A DNA stretch of 64,000 nt, taken from contig JACKJB010000001.1 of the NCBI GenBank assembly GCA_020638155.1, positions 1,178,001-1,242,000 on the forward strand, read 5' to 3'. The position numbers and the translations under genes are program-made. The notes below the pieces were generated by a model. The model saw only the letters and a program-made list of their open reading frames with translations, did not search any database and was not told the origin of the DNA. Below, piece by piece: positions 1 to 8,983 of this stretch. Position 1 is the first letter of the stretch. Every line of letters starts with the position of its first letter. The DNA is from Rhodospirillales bacterium (GTDB lineage: Bacteria; Pseudomonadota; Alphaproteobacteria; Micavibrionales; Micavibrionaceae).

Positions 1-1141
1 TTGCGGCGCCCGCGCGGGACGATACGATTTTCTTTTTAGCGTGCCCAGGCTCCATACGGCCTCCGCCAAGGGCTGCGGAAGCGATATCCTCATCCCGGTC
101 ATCACCTTCGTCATCGGTTGTTTTAATCAAGGCGCGGCGGGCTTCCTGCTTGGAAATAATATCCTCTTCAAGCAGAGCATTAATCGCATCCTCCATCGTG
201 ACCATACCGTAACGGGCGCCGGTCTGGATCATGGAATAAAGCTGCGCTACCTGGTTTTCCCGGATCAGGTTTCGTACCGCGTTAGTCCCGACGAGGACTT
301 CATAAGCCCCGACACGCCCGCCACCGACACGGCGCAAAAGGGTCTGGGCGACAACGCCCTGAAGCGAACTCGCGAGCATCGCGCGAACCATTTCTTTATC
401 CCCCGTCGGGAACACGTCAATAATACGGTCGATCGTTTTAGCCGCAGAGTTGGAGTGCAGCGTCGCGAAAACCAAGTGCCCCGTTTCCGCGGCCGTCAGC
501 GCAAGGGAAATCGTCTCGTAATCCCGCATCTCCCCAACCAGGATCACATCAGGATCCTCCCGCAGAGCACTTCGCAGGGCCCGCGCAAACGATTTGGTGT
601 CCTGGCCGATTTCCCGGTGGTTCACAAGGCTTTTCTTGGACGTGTGAAAAAATTCAACAGGATCTTCGATCGTGACAATATGCCGGGCGTCATGTTCATT
701 AATATGATTAATCATCGACGCAAGAGAAGTGGACTTACCACTACCGGTCGGACCGGTCACAAGAACAAGGCCTTTTTCAAGCTCGGCAAAGCGGCGCATG
801 ATCGCCGGCAGCTCCAGCTCCTCCATCGTCGGGATCAGGGACGGGATACTCCGGAAAACGGCTGCAGTCCCCGTCCGCGTCGTAAATGCGTTGACACGGA
901 AACGGGCTTTTTCACCGAAGGCGATCGCGAAATCCAGCTCCATTTCCCGTTCAAACTCGGCACGCTGGTCTTCCGTCATGACCGAATAGAGCATGGACCG
1001 AATATCATCGCTTTCCAGCGGATCGGATTTTACGCGTTTCAAATCCCCGTGAGTCCGGATCACCGGCTGGTTTTTCGGACTTAAATGCAAATCCGACGCT
1101 TCGTTTTGCATGGTAAATGCTAATAATTGTGTGATATCCAA
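1..1141 (-). CDS. pilT: Twitching motility / pilus retraction ATPase PilT (3' end beyond window)
   Basis: PilT is the cytoplasmic hexameric ATPase that depolymerises type IV pili. Reading the minus strand from 1141 gives a PilT start (LDITQLLAFTMQNEASDLHL), then Walker A GPTGSGKST, an EDPVEF Asp box, the Walker B run DPDVILVGEMRD and the His box TGHLVFATLHS. I chose the TTG at 1141 because it is preceded by GGAGGG and restores the family N-terminus; the first ATG (1111) would remove ten conserved residues. About 380 codons are visible and the frame is still open at base 1, so only the extreme C-terminus is missing. It is the last gene seen of the pilus operon that starts near 10.9 kb. Confidence 0.93.
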   Translation of the reverse strand, partial: MDITQLLAFTMQNEASDLHLSPKNQPVIRTHGDLKRVKSDPLESDDIRSMLYSVMTEDQRAEFEREMELDFAIAFGEKARFRVNAFTTRTGTAAVFRSIPSLIPTMEELELPAIMRRFAELEKGLVLVTGPTGSGKSTSLASMINHINEHDARHIVTIEDPVEFFHTSKKSLVNHREIGQDTKSFARALRSALREDPDVILVGEMRDYETISLALTAAETGHLVFATLHSNSAAKTIDRIIDVFPTGDKEMVRAMLASSLQGVVAQTLLRRVGGGRVGAYEVLVGTNAVRNLIRENQVAQLYSMIQTGARYGMVTMEDAINALLEEDIISKQEARRALIKTTDDEGDDRDEDIASAALGGGRMEPGHAKKKIVSSRAGAA

Positions 1142-1251
1142 GGGTCCCTCCACACGGAAAAAAGTGTTCTGCCTTATTTTTAACGCAAATTTACAAACGG
1201 AACGTAAACAAAACTGAATTATTTATCAGGATGATAGATCATTTTGACACT

Positions 1252-2076
1252 TTATTGTATCCCGATCAGCGGTACAATTTCCAGCCCTTCCAGCAGCATT
1301 CCTCCATAAAGCGCGAGAATCAGAGCCGGACCAAACGGAAACTCTTGTTTTTTAAGGATAATTTTATAAACCCCGCCAAAGATCACCCCAATCACACCGG
1401 ATGCCAGCAAAAAATACGGTAAATAGGCCCAGCCCAGCCATAAACCGGCCACGGCAAAAAATTTAACATCCCCGAAGCCCAAAGCGTTTTTTTTCAGGAT
1501 TTTCCCCACGCCCCAGCCTGTCCCCCATGCCAGCCCCCCATAAAGGGCCGCCCCCATCACCTTGGATATGGCCTTATCCCCAAAACCATAGGAAAGACCA
1601 TACGCCCCTAAATGATACAGAATCAGCAATATCGCCAACCCGGCCAGGATTGCATTAAGCTGATCGGGAAGGATCATATGCTCTAAATCAATAAACAGCA
1701 GCGCTACTAATATTGATACAGCCGCCATCAGGATAAACGCGCCCGGATGGAAACCCCAGACGATATAAATGCCGATACAGCCCAAAAGCGTAAGGCCTTC
1801 CATCAGGGGATAGCGCCAGCCGATAAACTTGCCGCAGTGACGGCATTTCCCCCGCAAGAAGAGCCATGACAGCAACGGCACCAGGTCAGGAAGCGTAAGC
1901 GTTGTATGGCAATGAACGCAGGCGGATCGGGCAACGCCGTTTTTATCCTGCTGATTTTTACGCCCATGCGTCCAGGAAATGCCCCGGGGGACACGCCAAG
2001 ACAGAGCGCTGGCAAAACTGCCCAGCGCCACACCGGCCAAAATAACGATAAAAACATGAATCAGGGTCAGGCCCAT
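1252..2076 (-). CDS. pilD: Prepilin leader peptidase / N-methyltransferase (A24 aspartic protease)
   Basis: This inner-membrane enzyme cleaves type IV prepilin leaders and N-methylates the new N-terminus. The 274-residue protein has the GSFxSALSWRVPR N-terminal motif, two CxxC pairs (C53/C56 and C78/C81) of the zinc-binding methyltransferase loop, and the two catalytic aspartates in FIDLEHMILPD (D130) and GFGDVK (D203). About eight hydrophobic segments follow one another. The length is normal for the full bifunctional form. It lies between the TPR gene and pilT in the same direction. Confidence 0.95.
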   Translation of the reverse strand: MGLTLIHVFIVILAGVALGSFASALSWRVPRGISWTHGRKNQQDKNGVARSACVHCHTTLTLPDLVPLLSWLFLRGKCRHCGKFIGWRYPLMEGLTLLGCIGIYIVWGFHPGAFILMAAVSILVALLFIDLEHMILPDQLNAILAGLAILLILYHLGAYGLSYGFGDKAISKVMGAALYGGLAWGTGWGVGKILKKNALGFGDVKFFAVAGLWLGWAYLPYFLLASGVIGVIFGGVYKIILKKQEFPFGPALILALYGGMLLEGLEIVPLIGIQ

Positions 2077-2090
2077 TGCGGCCGCCGTTT

Positions 2091-3929
2091 CTAACGACGG
2101 CGCAGGGTTGCCAGCCGATCATAGATCGTTTCGCGCGGAATACTGCGACCGCTGGAATATACGGCATCAAGCTCCAGCGCCTGCTCGTAATATTTTATAG
2201 CTGCTGCCGTCCGTCCGCTGCGATCGGCAATGATCGCCATATTGAACATGTGCTGTGCGTTTTGCGGTTCCAGGGAAGAGGCAATACCAAGATAACGCAG
2301 GGCATCGTCATACTGCTCCAAATCAGCCTGGGTCACGCCAATTTGTGCCGCAATTCCGGCATTGTCCGGATGGTCGTTATACAAATCCATCAGGCGGCGC
2401 AGGGCGACCGACGGATATTGCTGACGCAGCAGCCCCAGCATATTGACCGTAGCATCGGCATTCTTAGGATCAATCTCCAGCAATGCCTCATATGTACGAA
2501 TCGCAGATTCTGTCAGCCCGGAATGTTGCTGCGCGACAGCGCGCCCCATGAGAATACGCGGATCACGCGGATTTTTGTCATACAGAGAATCGAACATATC
2601 CAGCGCCGATTCATAACGCTTCAACTGCAAAGCACGGTTTGCCGCAGCCAGCGTTGCTTCCATATCCATTTTTTCATGGGTTTTCTTTACAACGACGAAG
2701 CGTGAAGCCGGTTCCATCACCGGATCAACCTTACGCGGACCGACATCAGCCATCGGCCCTGTCGGGATAGCCCCATCGAAATAAACATCCGCCGCTTGCC
2801 GTACTTCCTTGGATGGCATTTGCGGTGCCGTTTCCGCAGGCTTCGCCGCTTGCTGTGTTTGTGTTGCCTGTGGTGACGGCATCAGATCGGCGGCTTTTGC
2901 CGGCGCAGGTTCCGGCGTTTTTTCCGCAGGGGTCATCACAGGAGGCGTTGCATCCGATACTTCGGAAATATCGGCCTGGGCCAGTTGGAAGCTTTCGGGT
3001 TCTGCAGGCGGCTCCGGCGCAGCGGGCAACTCAATGACCGGGGTAACGTCTCCAGCCTCGGGTTCAGATGCGGCCTCCGCAGCAGCCATCAGATCGACAG
3101 CTTCCGTCACCTCTCCGGCATCCGGGAACGCCGGCGCAGCCGCATCTTTTAGCTGGATCAGCTCATTGGCGAGATCGCCGGCTTCATCAGCCATAGCAAC
3201 ACTCACGCTTTCAGAAATGTCCGCGCTGCCTTGCTCCAACGGCATATCTTCAGACACCTCCGTCAGATCGATCCCCTCAGCTACAGGCGCAGCAGGCTCT
3301 TCATCAACCGCAGCAATCACGGGCATGTCATCCACATCTCCCGGACCACGCGGAATTTCGTTCTGATTGACTGTCGGCTGCGGTAATCCGCCGGCATCGG
3401 AAAATGCACTGGCCGGGACAGAAGATTCTGTTATGTCCGCTTTCGCAGGAATATCTGCCGCAGGAGCAGATGCAGAGAACATATCCGAATCAGGCGCTTT
3501 ATACGCAGCCACTTCCGGTTCAGGGGATGCCGATCCGCCGCCCAGAACCTGTGGATTCATCACGATATACCCGCCGATCCCTGCTGCAATAACAAGGACC
3601 AGGGCCGGGGCCAATATTTTTTTTAGCTTATCACCACCTTGCGCGGCACTCCCGTCACCGTCATCTTCATCTGCAAAGTCCGTATCAGGATCGCCGGTAA
3701 TATCAACATCAAGATCCTGTTCGAAATCAGCATCATCACTGAAATCGTAATCATCATCGCTTCCGGCAGAAAGAACCGGCCCAACATCTACGTCATCGAC
3801 AGTCTCCACATCGATCGTCAGTTCTTCCGGGTTCTTAGCGCCAGCAGTTTCATCGTTTTGTGAAACAGCTTCGACCTCGAGGTCCTTTTCGTTTTTTTCG
3901 TCGGGAGCCATGGCTTTTGAAATCTCCAT
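2091..3929 (-). CDS. Membrane-anchored TPR protein of the pilus operon (MshN-like)
   Basis: The acidic cytoplasmic N-terminus is followed by one transmembrane segment (APALVLVIAAGIGGYIVM). Then comes a long Ala/Pro/Glu/Asp-rich periplasmic linker, and a C-terminal array of tetratricopeptide repeats (ALQLKRYESALDMFDSLY, then AIRTYEALLEIDPKNADA and AAIKYYEQALELD). This order matches MshN of the MSHA pilus, which helps organise the assembly platform; the functional equivalence is inferred. The start is uncertain: ATG 3929 lacks a clear Shine-Dalgarno, ATG 3911 has GGAG about 12 nt upstream, and the frame is open to a TTG at 3983. It sits 14 nt upstream of pilD. Confidence 0.75.
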   Translation of the reverse strand: MEISKAMAPDEKNEKDLEVEAVSQNDETAGAKNPEELTIDVETVDDVDVGPVLSAGSDDDYDFSDDADFEQDLDVDITGDPDTDFADEDDGDGSAAQGGDKLKKILAPALVLVIAAGIGGYIVMNPQVLGGGSASPEPEVAAYKAPDSDMFSASAPAADIPAKADITESSVPASAFSDAGGLPQPTVNQNEIPRGPGDVDDMPVIAAVDEEPAAPVAEGIDLTEVSEDMPLEQGSADISESVSVAMADEAGDLANELIQLKDAAAPAFPDAGEVTEAVDLMAAAEAASEPEAGDVTPVIELPAAPEPPAEPESFQLAQADISEVSDATPPVMTPAEKTPEPAPAKAADLMPSPQATQTQQAAKPAETAPQMPSKEVRQAADVYFDGAIPTGPMADVGPRKVDPVMEPASRFVVVKKTHEKMDMEATLAAANRALQLKRYESALDMFDSLYDKNPRDPRILMGRAVAQQHSGLTESAIRTYEALLEIDPKNADATVNMLGLLRQQYPSVALRRLMDLYNDHPDNAGIAAQIGVTQADLEQYDDALRYLGIASSLEPQNAQHMFNMAIIADRSGRTAAAIKYYEQALELDAVYSSGRSIPRETIYDRLATLRRR

Positions 3930-4047
3930 TATGCTTGAGCGAGGATGCCTGAATCGGCACGACAATACAGTTAAATCTAACAAAATTTAAAGGACAAGTG
4001 AAATCCTTAATCAACAACAGGGCCGAAAATAAAACTCAATTACGCGA

Positions 4048-4797
4048 TCAGGCGGCAATTTCATCGTCGATCACCTGCAGGAAAGCGCGTTCAAGATTGT
4101 CATTCCCTCCTTTTTGCCGCAATTCTGCCGGCGTCCCGATAAAAACCAGACTACCGTGATGCAGCACACCGACACGATCGCAAATTTCGTTCATATCGGC
4201 CAGAATGTGAGAGCTGAGGAAAATCGTCCGGCCGCCAGCCCGCGCTTCGCCCAGCAGATCTTTAACCATCGTCCGGGCCCTGGGATCGAGACCGCTCATC
4301 GGTTCATCCAGAATCAGCAGCGGACACTCGGTCAGCAACGTCCCAAGAATACCGAGCTTCTGCCGCATCCCTTTGGAATATGTCTGAACCCGGTTTTTCA
4401 GCACCGCCGGATCCAGCGCAAGCCGTTCTGACATGGTATATACCTGTTCCAGATCGTGGTGAACCTTATAAAGGCTTTCCGAAAAACGCAGGAATTCAAG
4501 ACCTGATAAAAACCACGGCGGTTCAAACCGTTCGGGCAGATAGGCGATACGCTTTTTACTGTCGGGATGACGACGGTCGCGTTCCTCGATCATAATCGAG
4601 CCATGATCGTATTCCCGCAGCCCCAGGATTGATTTAATCAGGGTCGTCTTGCCAACACCGTTCAAGCCGATCAAGCCAAACGTTTCACCCGCCCTCACAT
4701 CCAGGGACAGTGATTTCACAACTTGTTTTTTACCGTAAGAAACAGAAACATTTTCGACAGCAAGCGCTGCCGCATCTCCCTGAAGCCCTTCTGTCAT
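4048..4797 (-). CDS. ABC transporter ATP-binding protein (orphan ATPase in pilus operon)
   Basis: A complete ABC nucleotide-binding domain of 249 residues: Walker A GLNGVGKTT near residue 45, Q-loop region, signature YSKGMRQKLG, Walker B LLILDEP followed by MSGLDP, and the H-loop SSHILAD. Its start overlaps the stop of the upstream pilP/mshK-like gene by four bases (ATGA), so it is translationally coupled to the pilus operon. No permease is encoded nearby. The subfamily resembles drug/ABC-2 export ATPases such as CcmA/NatA types. It could partner a permease elsewhere, or have been recruited to pilus assembly; the sequence does not decide. Confidence 0.85.
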   Translation of the reverse strand: MTEGLQGDAAALAVENVSVSYGKKQVVKSLSLDVRAGETFGLIGLNGVGKTTLIKSILGLREYDHGSIMIEERDRRHPDSKKRIAYLPERFEPPWFLSGLEFLRFSESLYKVHHDLEQVYTMSERLALDPAVLKNRVQTYSKGMRQKLGILGTLLTECPLLILDEPMSGLDPRARTMVKDLLGEARAGGRTIFLSSHILADMNEICDRVGVLHHGSLVFIGTPAELRQKGGNDNLERAFLQVIDDEIAA

Positions 4798-5438
4798 CGC
4801 AGTGCTTCACCCGGAAGGAAAATACGCGTATCAAGATTGAAACGCTGGTGCGGACGCAGCCGTACCGGGAAAATAAGGTTGGTCCAGGAATCAAACCATT
4901 TGAGTTCGACATAGTCCTTAGCCACCTGAATATCGATAACCTGCTTTGGAATGGCATCCGGGGTCAGGCGCTGGCCGTTCAACCAGACGACCCAGTCTTC
5001 AGGAGCACTGTATAAAATACCGGCAAGACTGATTTCCCGGATATCACGAACGCGTTTTTCAAGCGCCTCAGGATCTTTATTCAATTCATATTCTTCAGGG
5101 CGGCGTGTCCAGAAGCCGAACTTGGCATCTTGCAGAAGCTCATGCTGCCACCTTGTAAAGAACAGCGTCTTAATCTGATCCGGCATGACGCCCGGCCCGC
5201 CGCGCATTTTCATGGATGCCTGATAGGATTGCTGAATCCCCATATAAAGGTCGGGGTCCAGTTCCCCCTCCTTATCCTGAGTCACATCGGCAACACCCTG
5301 CATGGCCTCTTTTACAGCGACCTCTTCCTGTGCAGGTGGCGGCGCAGATGCCGAAGCGACGTCCTGCGCCCGCGCATTTCCCAATGCCGGCAACGACAGT
5401 AAAACCACCAAAGCTGTCAAAACCTGTTTTTTCATCAT
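4794..5438 (-). CDS. Periplasmic pilus-assembly protein, PilP/MshK-like
   Basis: A 214-residue protein with a cleavable-looking signal peptide (MMKKQVLTALVVLLSLPALGNARAQ) and a disordered Ala/Pro/Glu stretch. A compact C-terminal domain contains LAGILYSAPEDWVVWLNGQR and ends in LDTRIFLPG. A short domain of the type 'activity site plus operating residue' at this operon position, directly after the PilO-like gene, is what PilP or MshK provides: a periplasmic link between the inner-membrane PilN/PilO complex and the secretin. I infer this from position and layout. Sequence similarity to PilP itself is not obvious to me. Confidence 0.55.
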   Translation of the reverse strand: MMKKQVLTALVVLLSLPALGNARAQDVASASAPPPAQEEVAVKEAMQGVADVTQDKEGELDPDLYMGIQQSYQASMKMRGGPGVMPDQIKTLFFTRWQHELLQDAKFGFWTRRPEEYELNKDPEALEKRVRDIREISLAGILYSAPEDWVVWLNGQRLTPDAIPKQVIDIQVAKDYVELKWFDSWTNLIFPVRLRPHQRFNLDTRIFLPGEALR

Positions 5439-5447
5439 CCGTATCCG

Positions 5448-6104
5448 TTAAAACCCACCGGGGCCAAATTCATCAGACTTGTGCACATCAGACTCAGGCG
5501 CCAAAGTCCGCCATACAAATTCAACATTCCCTTTTACCAGCGTCATTGGCAAGCCGGAACCAATCTGGCGCAACGACACTTCACTGACATCCGAGGTACG
5601 CTGCACCGTCATATTCGTCACAGCAACATGGCCGGGGAATGCCGATTCCATCCAGTATATAAAGCTATAGAAATCGATATCATCCAAGGCTTCGACACTG
5701 ACTTTCACCGGGGACTGCAAAATAACATGCTCGATATCGGTCACCATTTTATTTTTCACGATGTTAGCCGCGCCAATATCATAAGATGCGCGCAGCACTT
5801 TGCTGTATTTTTGAATATCTGTAATTCTTCGGCGAGCAACCAACCTGTTCTGGTCACTGACAAAACCTGCGCTCGTCAATGTTTCAAAATCCTGCTTCCT
5901 CGCCTGGATCTCATCAAATTCATTGCGCAGACGCTCAGTATCGGCCTGCTTCTGGCTAATCTGGGTTTTTGTAGACCGCAACTGCCGTTCCAGCTTTTGC
6001 GCTTCCGGCTGGACATATAGATACGTAACAGCGGCAAGCGCGGCGTTCGCCGCAACCAGCAGCAACAGAACCAGAATTTTCTTTACTCCGATAACCTGTA
6101 TCAT
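5448..6104 (-). CDS. PilO/MshJ-like inner-membrane pilus assembly protein
   Basis: The 218-residue protein has a short cytoplasmic start, one transmembrane helix (ILVLLLLVAANAALAAVTYLYV), a long coiled coil (about residues 35-75, rich in Glu, Arg and Gln), and a C-terminal ferredoxin-like region. That is the layout of PilO, GspM and MshJ, which dimerise with PilN in the periplasm to form the alignment complex. It overlaps the upstream PilM/PilN-like gene by four bases and is followed nine bases later by the PilP/MshK-like gene. Confidence 0.65.
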   Translation of the reverse strand: MIQVIGVKKILVLLLLVAANAALAAVTYLYVQPEAQKLERQLRSTKTQISQKQADTERLRNEFDEIQARKQDFETLTSAGFVSDQNRLVARRRITDIQKYSKVLRASYDIGAANIVKNKMVTDIEHVILQSPVKVSVEALDDIDFYSFIYWMESAFPGHVAVTNMTVQRTSDVSEVSLRQIGSGLPMTLVKGNVEFVWRTLAPESDVHKSDEFGPGGF

Positions 6105-7711
6105 TGCTTCGGCCCCCTAACGACAAGCTCGGCAATCAAGTCCTGCTGCGCCGCAATCTCTTCCGCAGTACTCGTCACCACGCCTTTAATATTTTGCGTA
6201 TATTCCTGACTGCCCACCTGCCTCGTGACGATAACATCGTATTCAGGCATCAGCCCGGCAAGCCGACTGCGCAGATTATTGACCTCTTTCGTACCTTCTT
6301 CCAAATCGGCATCAGGAGGGAAGCTCAGCGCCATACGCGCCTCGACCTGGGCAGGCTTTTTCTCTTCTTCGTCGGCCTTATTATTACGACCGCTTCTTTG
6401 CTGCTCATCAATATGCTCGACCACAAAAGTATCGATCCGCATACCGTCCCCCAGCGCCTCACCGATATTTTGCACCAGCGCCATCAGATCAACACGATCC
6501 AGCTCAAAATCCTGATATGTCTTCAGAACGCCCTGGATCAGATCAACATCAATCCCCAGCGCTTCCATACGCTGCACTTCCTGCTGGTATTCCGAGTCAA
6601 CCCTGGCCAAAACCGTACGCTGGCTTTCCAGATCACTCTTTGTCTCCATCATGCGCTGGGCGTCACCGGCCAATTGCCACCCCAGATAGGCGCCCCCGGC
6701 AATCAGCAGGAACATCGCCGCGGCCGCGATTTGTCGCGGCTTATGAATCCGGTCAATATCAGCAGCCTCCATAGGCAGGATAAAGCGCGACTTACGCCCG
6801 GCCCAAGCCACATGCAACGGCTCTGCAAAATGCGGGTCATCCTGGATACCGATCTTCATCCCAAGAAGACGGGCGGCCTCAGAAACGGTGTAAGAGGTAT
6901 AATTGCACTTTGCTTCTATCTGCTGTTCCAGAGCCCTTCCCGCATCCGGATGCGCTACAACGATCACATCGGTGCTGTCCTCCGGCGAATAGCCAAAACG
7001 GGACAGATAACTCAGCGTCGCCTTAAATTCCTGAGAAGCCTCTCGCGCCCAGCCATTAGGATCACTGGCCAGATCCGCCACCGGAGTCATCCGAGTCATC
7101 GCCAGCTGGCCGTCACGGGTAATAACCTGACGCAGCCCTCCGCTATGATGCTGACCGATAAATACCGTCCAGCGCGCAGCCTCACCTTTTTTCCCGGCAA
7201 GCTTCTCGGACATCGCCTTCACCATGTCGGACGACTCGACCGGCAACAGCGCAAAGCCGGAAATAGACACCATGGAGCGCTTCACGGCCTCCAAGGTCTT
7301 AACGACCTGCTCCGATACAGGCACCGCCGCAAAAAGATACAGCCCGCCGGACATCCTCACACCGCCATCCCCGGACGGCTTTGCCTTTACCGGTAACGCG
7401 CCGCGGATCGGATAATTTGGAAAAGCCACCTGCAGCTTGCGCTTCAGGACACTCCCGCGATCCATTAACCCCACCTTGGGAAGACGCTGACCACCTTTAA
7501 AATGCTGGTCCGTCATATCATTCAGAATGAGCACCGGCTTGGCACCGCATTCCTTACGAATCAAACCGACGACGACATCTTCGAAATCATCCGTCTGCCA
7601 GGGGATGTTATCAACCAGCTTCACAGCGGTGTACGTCACTTTATATATATAGAGTGCCTCATCCCCTATCAGGAGGACAGTACGCGCAGATGTTAAAAAT
7701 GGTACAGCCAT
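6101..7711 (-). CDS. PilM-PilN-like fusion protein (MshI-like)
   Basis: In 536 residues this protein joins two parts that are usually separate. Residues about 1-330 are soluble and have the length and strand pattern of the actin-like PilM/GspL cytoplasmic module. After a basic stretch there is one transmembrane helix (AAAAMFLLIAGGAYLGWQL, near 345), then a coiled coil and a periplasmic domain with a PilN/GspL-like ending, interrupted by a charged insert (EEQQRSGRNNKADEEEKKP-like). Short ATG overlap with the PilO-like gene supports an operon. The start at 7711 has AGGA nine bases upstream. The PilM assignment rests on layout more than on motifs. Confidence 0.6.
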   Translation of the reverse strand: MAVPFLTSARTVLLIGDEALYIYKVTYTAVKLVDNIPWQTDDFEDVVVGLIRKECGAKPVLILNDMTDQHFKGGQRLPKVGLMDRGSVLKRKLQVAFPNYPIRGALPVKAKPSGDGGVRMSGGLYLFAAVPVSEQVVKTLEAVKRSMVSISGFALLPVESSDMVKAMSEKLAGKKGEAARWTVFIGQHHSGGLRQVITRDGQLAMTRMTPVADLASDPNGWAREASQEFKATLSYLSRFGYSPEDSTDVIVVAHPDAGRALEQQIEAKCNYTSYTVSEAARLLGMKIGIQDDPHFAEPLHVAWAGRKSRFILPMEAADIDRIHKPRQIAAAAMFLLIAGGAYLGWQLAGDAQRMMETKSDLESQRTVLARVDSEYQQEVQRMEALGIDVDLIQGVLKTYQDFELDRVDLMALVQNIGEALGDGMRIDTFVVEHIDEQQRSGRNNKADEEEKKPAQVEARMALSFPPDADLEEGTKEVNNLRSRLAGLMPEYDVIVTRQVGSQEYTQNIKGVVTSTAEEIAAQQDLIAELVVRGPKQ

Positions 7712-7723
7712 TGGACGATCGTC

Positions 7724-8944
7724 CTAGAAATCGATGTTTTCAAAACTTGAGTAGATGGGACCGAACACGGCCACAGCAATCCATAGTATCATACCACCAA
7801 GGAATACTGTAAGGAAAGGCTCAATCATTGCAATAAGAGCCTGAATCGCTTCATCGACGTCATTAGTATAGAATTCAGCCACCTGATCGAGCACCGCAGT
7901 AAGGTTACCGGACTCTTCCCCGACCTTCAGCATCCGCACGACCATGCTGGGGAATTCACCGGAGGCATTAAAAGCCTCGGAAAGCGGGCTTCCTGCATGA
8001 ACCTGTTCCTGCACCCCCTCCAGCGCCTCGATAATAGCCAGATTATCCACCGTTTTCCTGGAAGCCTCCAGACTATGCAGCACATCGATACCACTGGCAA
8101 ACAGCGCCCCAAAAGTCTGGGCGAAGCGGGCAATGTTGATCTTCCGAATCAACGGGCCGAAAATCGGCATATTCAGCGCCCAAAGGTCAAAGCGATATGC
8201 AATTTCATCCGATGAACGCTTCAGAATTTTATACAGGATAAACAGGAAAACAGGCGCAGATAACACAAGCCACCAGAAATCGACAAAGAAATCAGACGTC
8301 GCAACAAGCCCTGACGTATACCAGGGCACTTCCTGATCCAGGTTGCGGATAAAGCCGACAATCTGTGGCACGACGATGGTCATCATAATAACAACGGTCA
8401 GTATCACAACGAATGTCACCATAATCGGGTAACGTGTCGCCTTGCGAACCTTGACCTGCATGGCATCCACCCATTTCAGGTATTTAATCAGCTGGCGATA
8501 GGACGCTGTCAGATCACCGGTTTCCTCACCGGAAGCGATAAGAGAGATATACAGATTGGTGAAGACTTTCGGGTGCAGCGCCATAGCCTCGGACAAAGAG
8601 CTCCCGTCAGACACGTCCCGATAAATTTCGGACATGATATCGCGCAACTGGTCATGCTCGGTCGTATCGCGGATATCCCCCAGCGCTGACAGAAGCGGCA
8701 CACCGGCGCTCTGCATCTGCTCCATATGCAGGAACAGCTGGATCAGGTCACGGACTTTCACTTTCTTTTGCAGGAAGGTCAGGGAATCGAACATTCCCTT
8801 ACGGCGATCAAGCGGCGAGCACTGAACCAGCTCCAGCCCGGCTGTCTGCAACTGGTTGTGCAGATCAACCTCGTTCGCAGCAGCAATCACACCGCGAACG
8901 GGCCGGCCTTTTAAGTTAATCGCTCTGTATTTAAAACGCTCTAT
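7724..8944 (-). CDS. pilC: Type IV pilus / type II secretion platform protein PilC (GspF family), apparent ATA start
   Basis: PilC is the polytopic inner-membrane platform that couples the assembly ATPase to pilus growth. Two GspF repeats are visible (FLHMEQMQSAGVPLLSAL... and FAQTFGALFASGIDVLHSL...), each with GEETGDL or GEESGNL, plus three long hydrophobic segments. The first standard start (GTG 8890) would remove the conserved N-terminus ERFKYRAINLKGRPVRG. The frame upstream contains no ATG, GTG or TTG before a stop, but an ATA at 8942-8944 sits six bases after GGAGGA. From there the protein is 406 residues, the usual PilC length. An ATA start or a G-to-A sequence error is therefore likely. 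Confidence 0.88.
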   Translation of the reverse strand: MERFKYRAINLKGRPVRGVIAAANEVDLHNQLQTAGLELVQCSPLDRRKGMFDSLTFLQKKVKVRDLIQLFLHMEQMQSAGVPLLSALGDIRDTTEHDQLRDIMSEIYRDVSDGSSLSEAMALHPKVFTNLYISLIASGEETGDLTASYRQLIKYLKWVDAMQVKVRKATRYPIMVTFVVILTVVIMMTIVVPQIVGFIRNLDQEVPWYTSGLVATSDFFVDFWWLVLSAPVFLFILYKILKRSSDEIAYRFDLWALNMPIFGPLIRKINIARFAQTFGALFASGIDVLHSLEASRKTVDNLAIIEALEGVQEQVHAGSPLSEAFNASGEFPSMVVRMLKVGEESGNLTAVLDQVAEFYTNDVDEAIQALIAMIEPFLTVFLGGMILWIAVAVFGPIYSSFENIDF

Positions 8945-8983
8945 GACCGATCCTCCGGCAACAACGTGAAAAGCAGTTAAAGA

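Noticed and set aside
41..1084. Long open frame on the plus strand
   Set aside because: It lies opposite pilT, whose translation has all PilT motifs; the plus frame has no start signal and no recognisable sequence.
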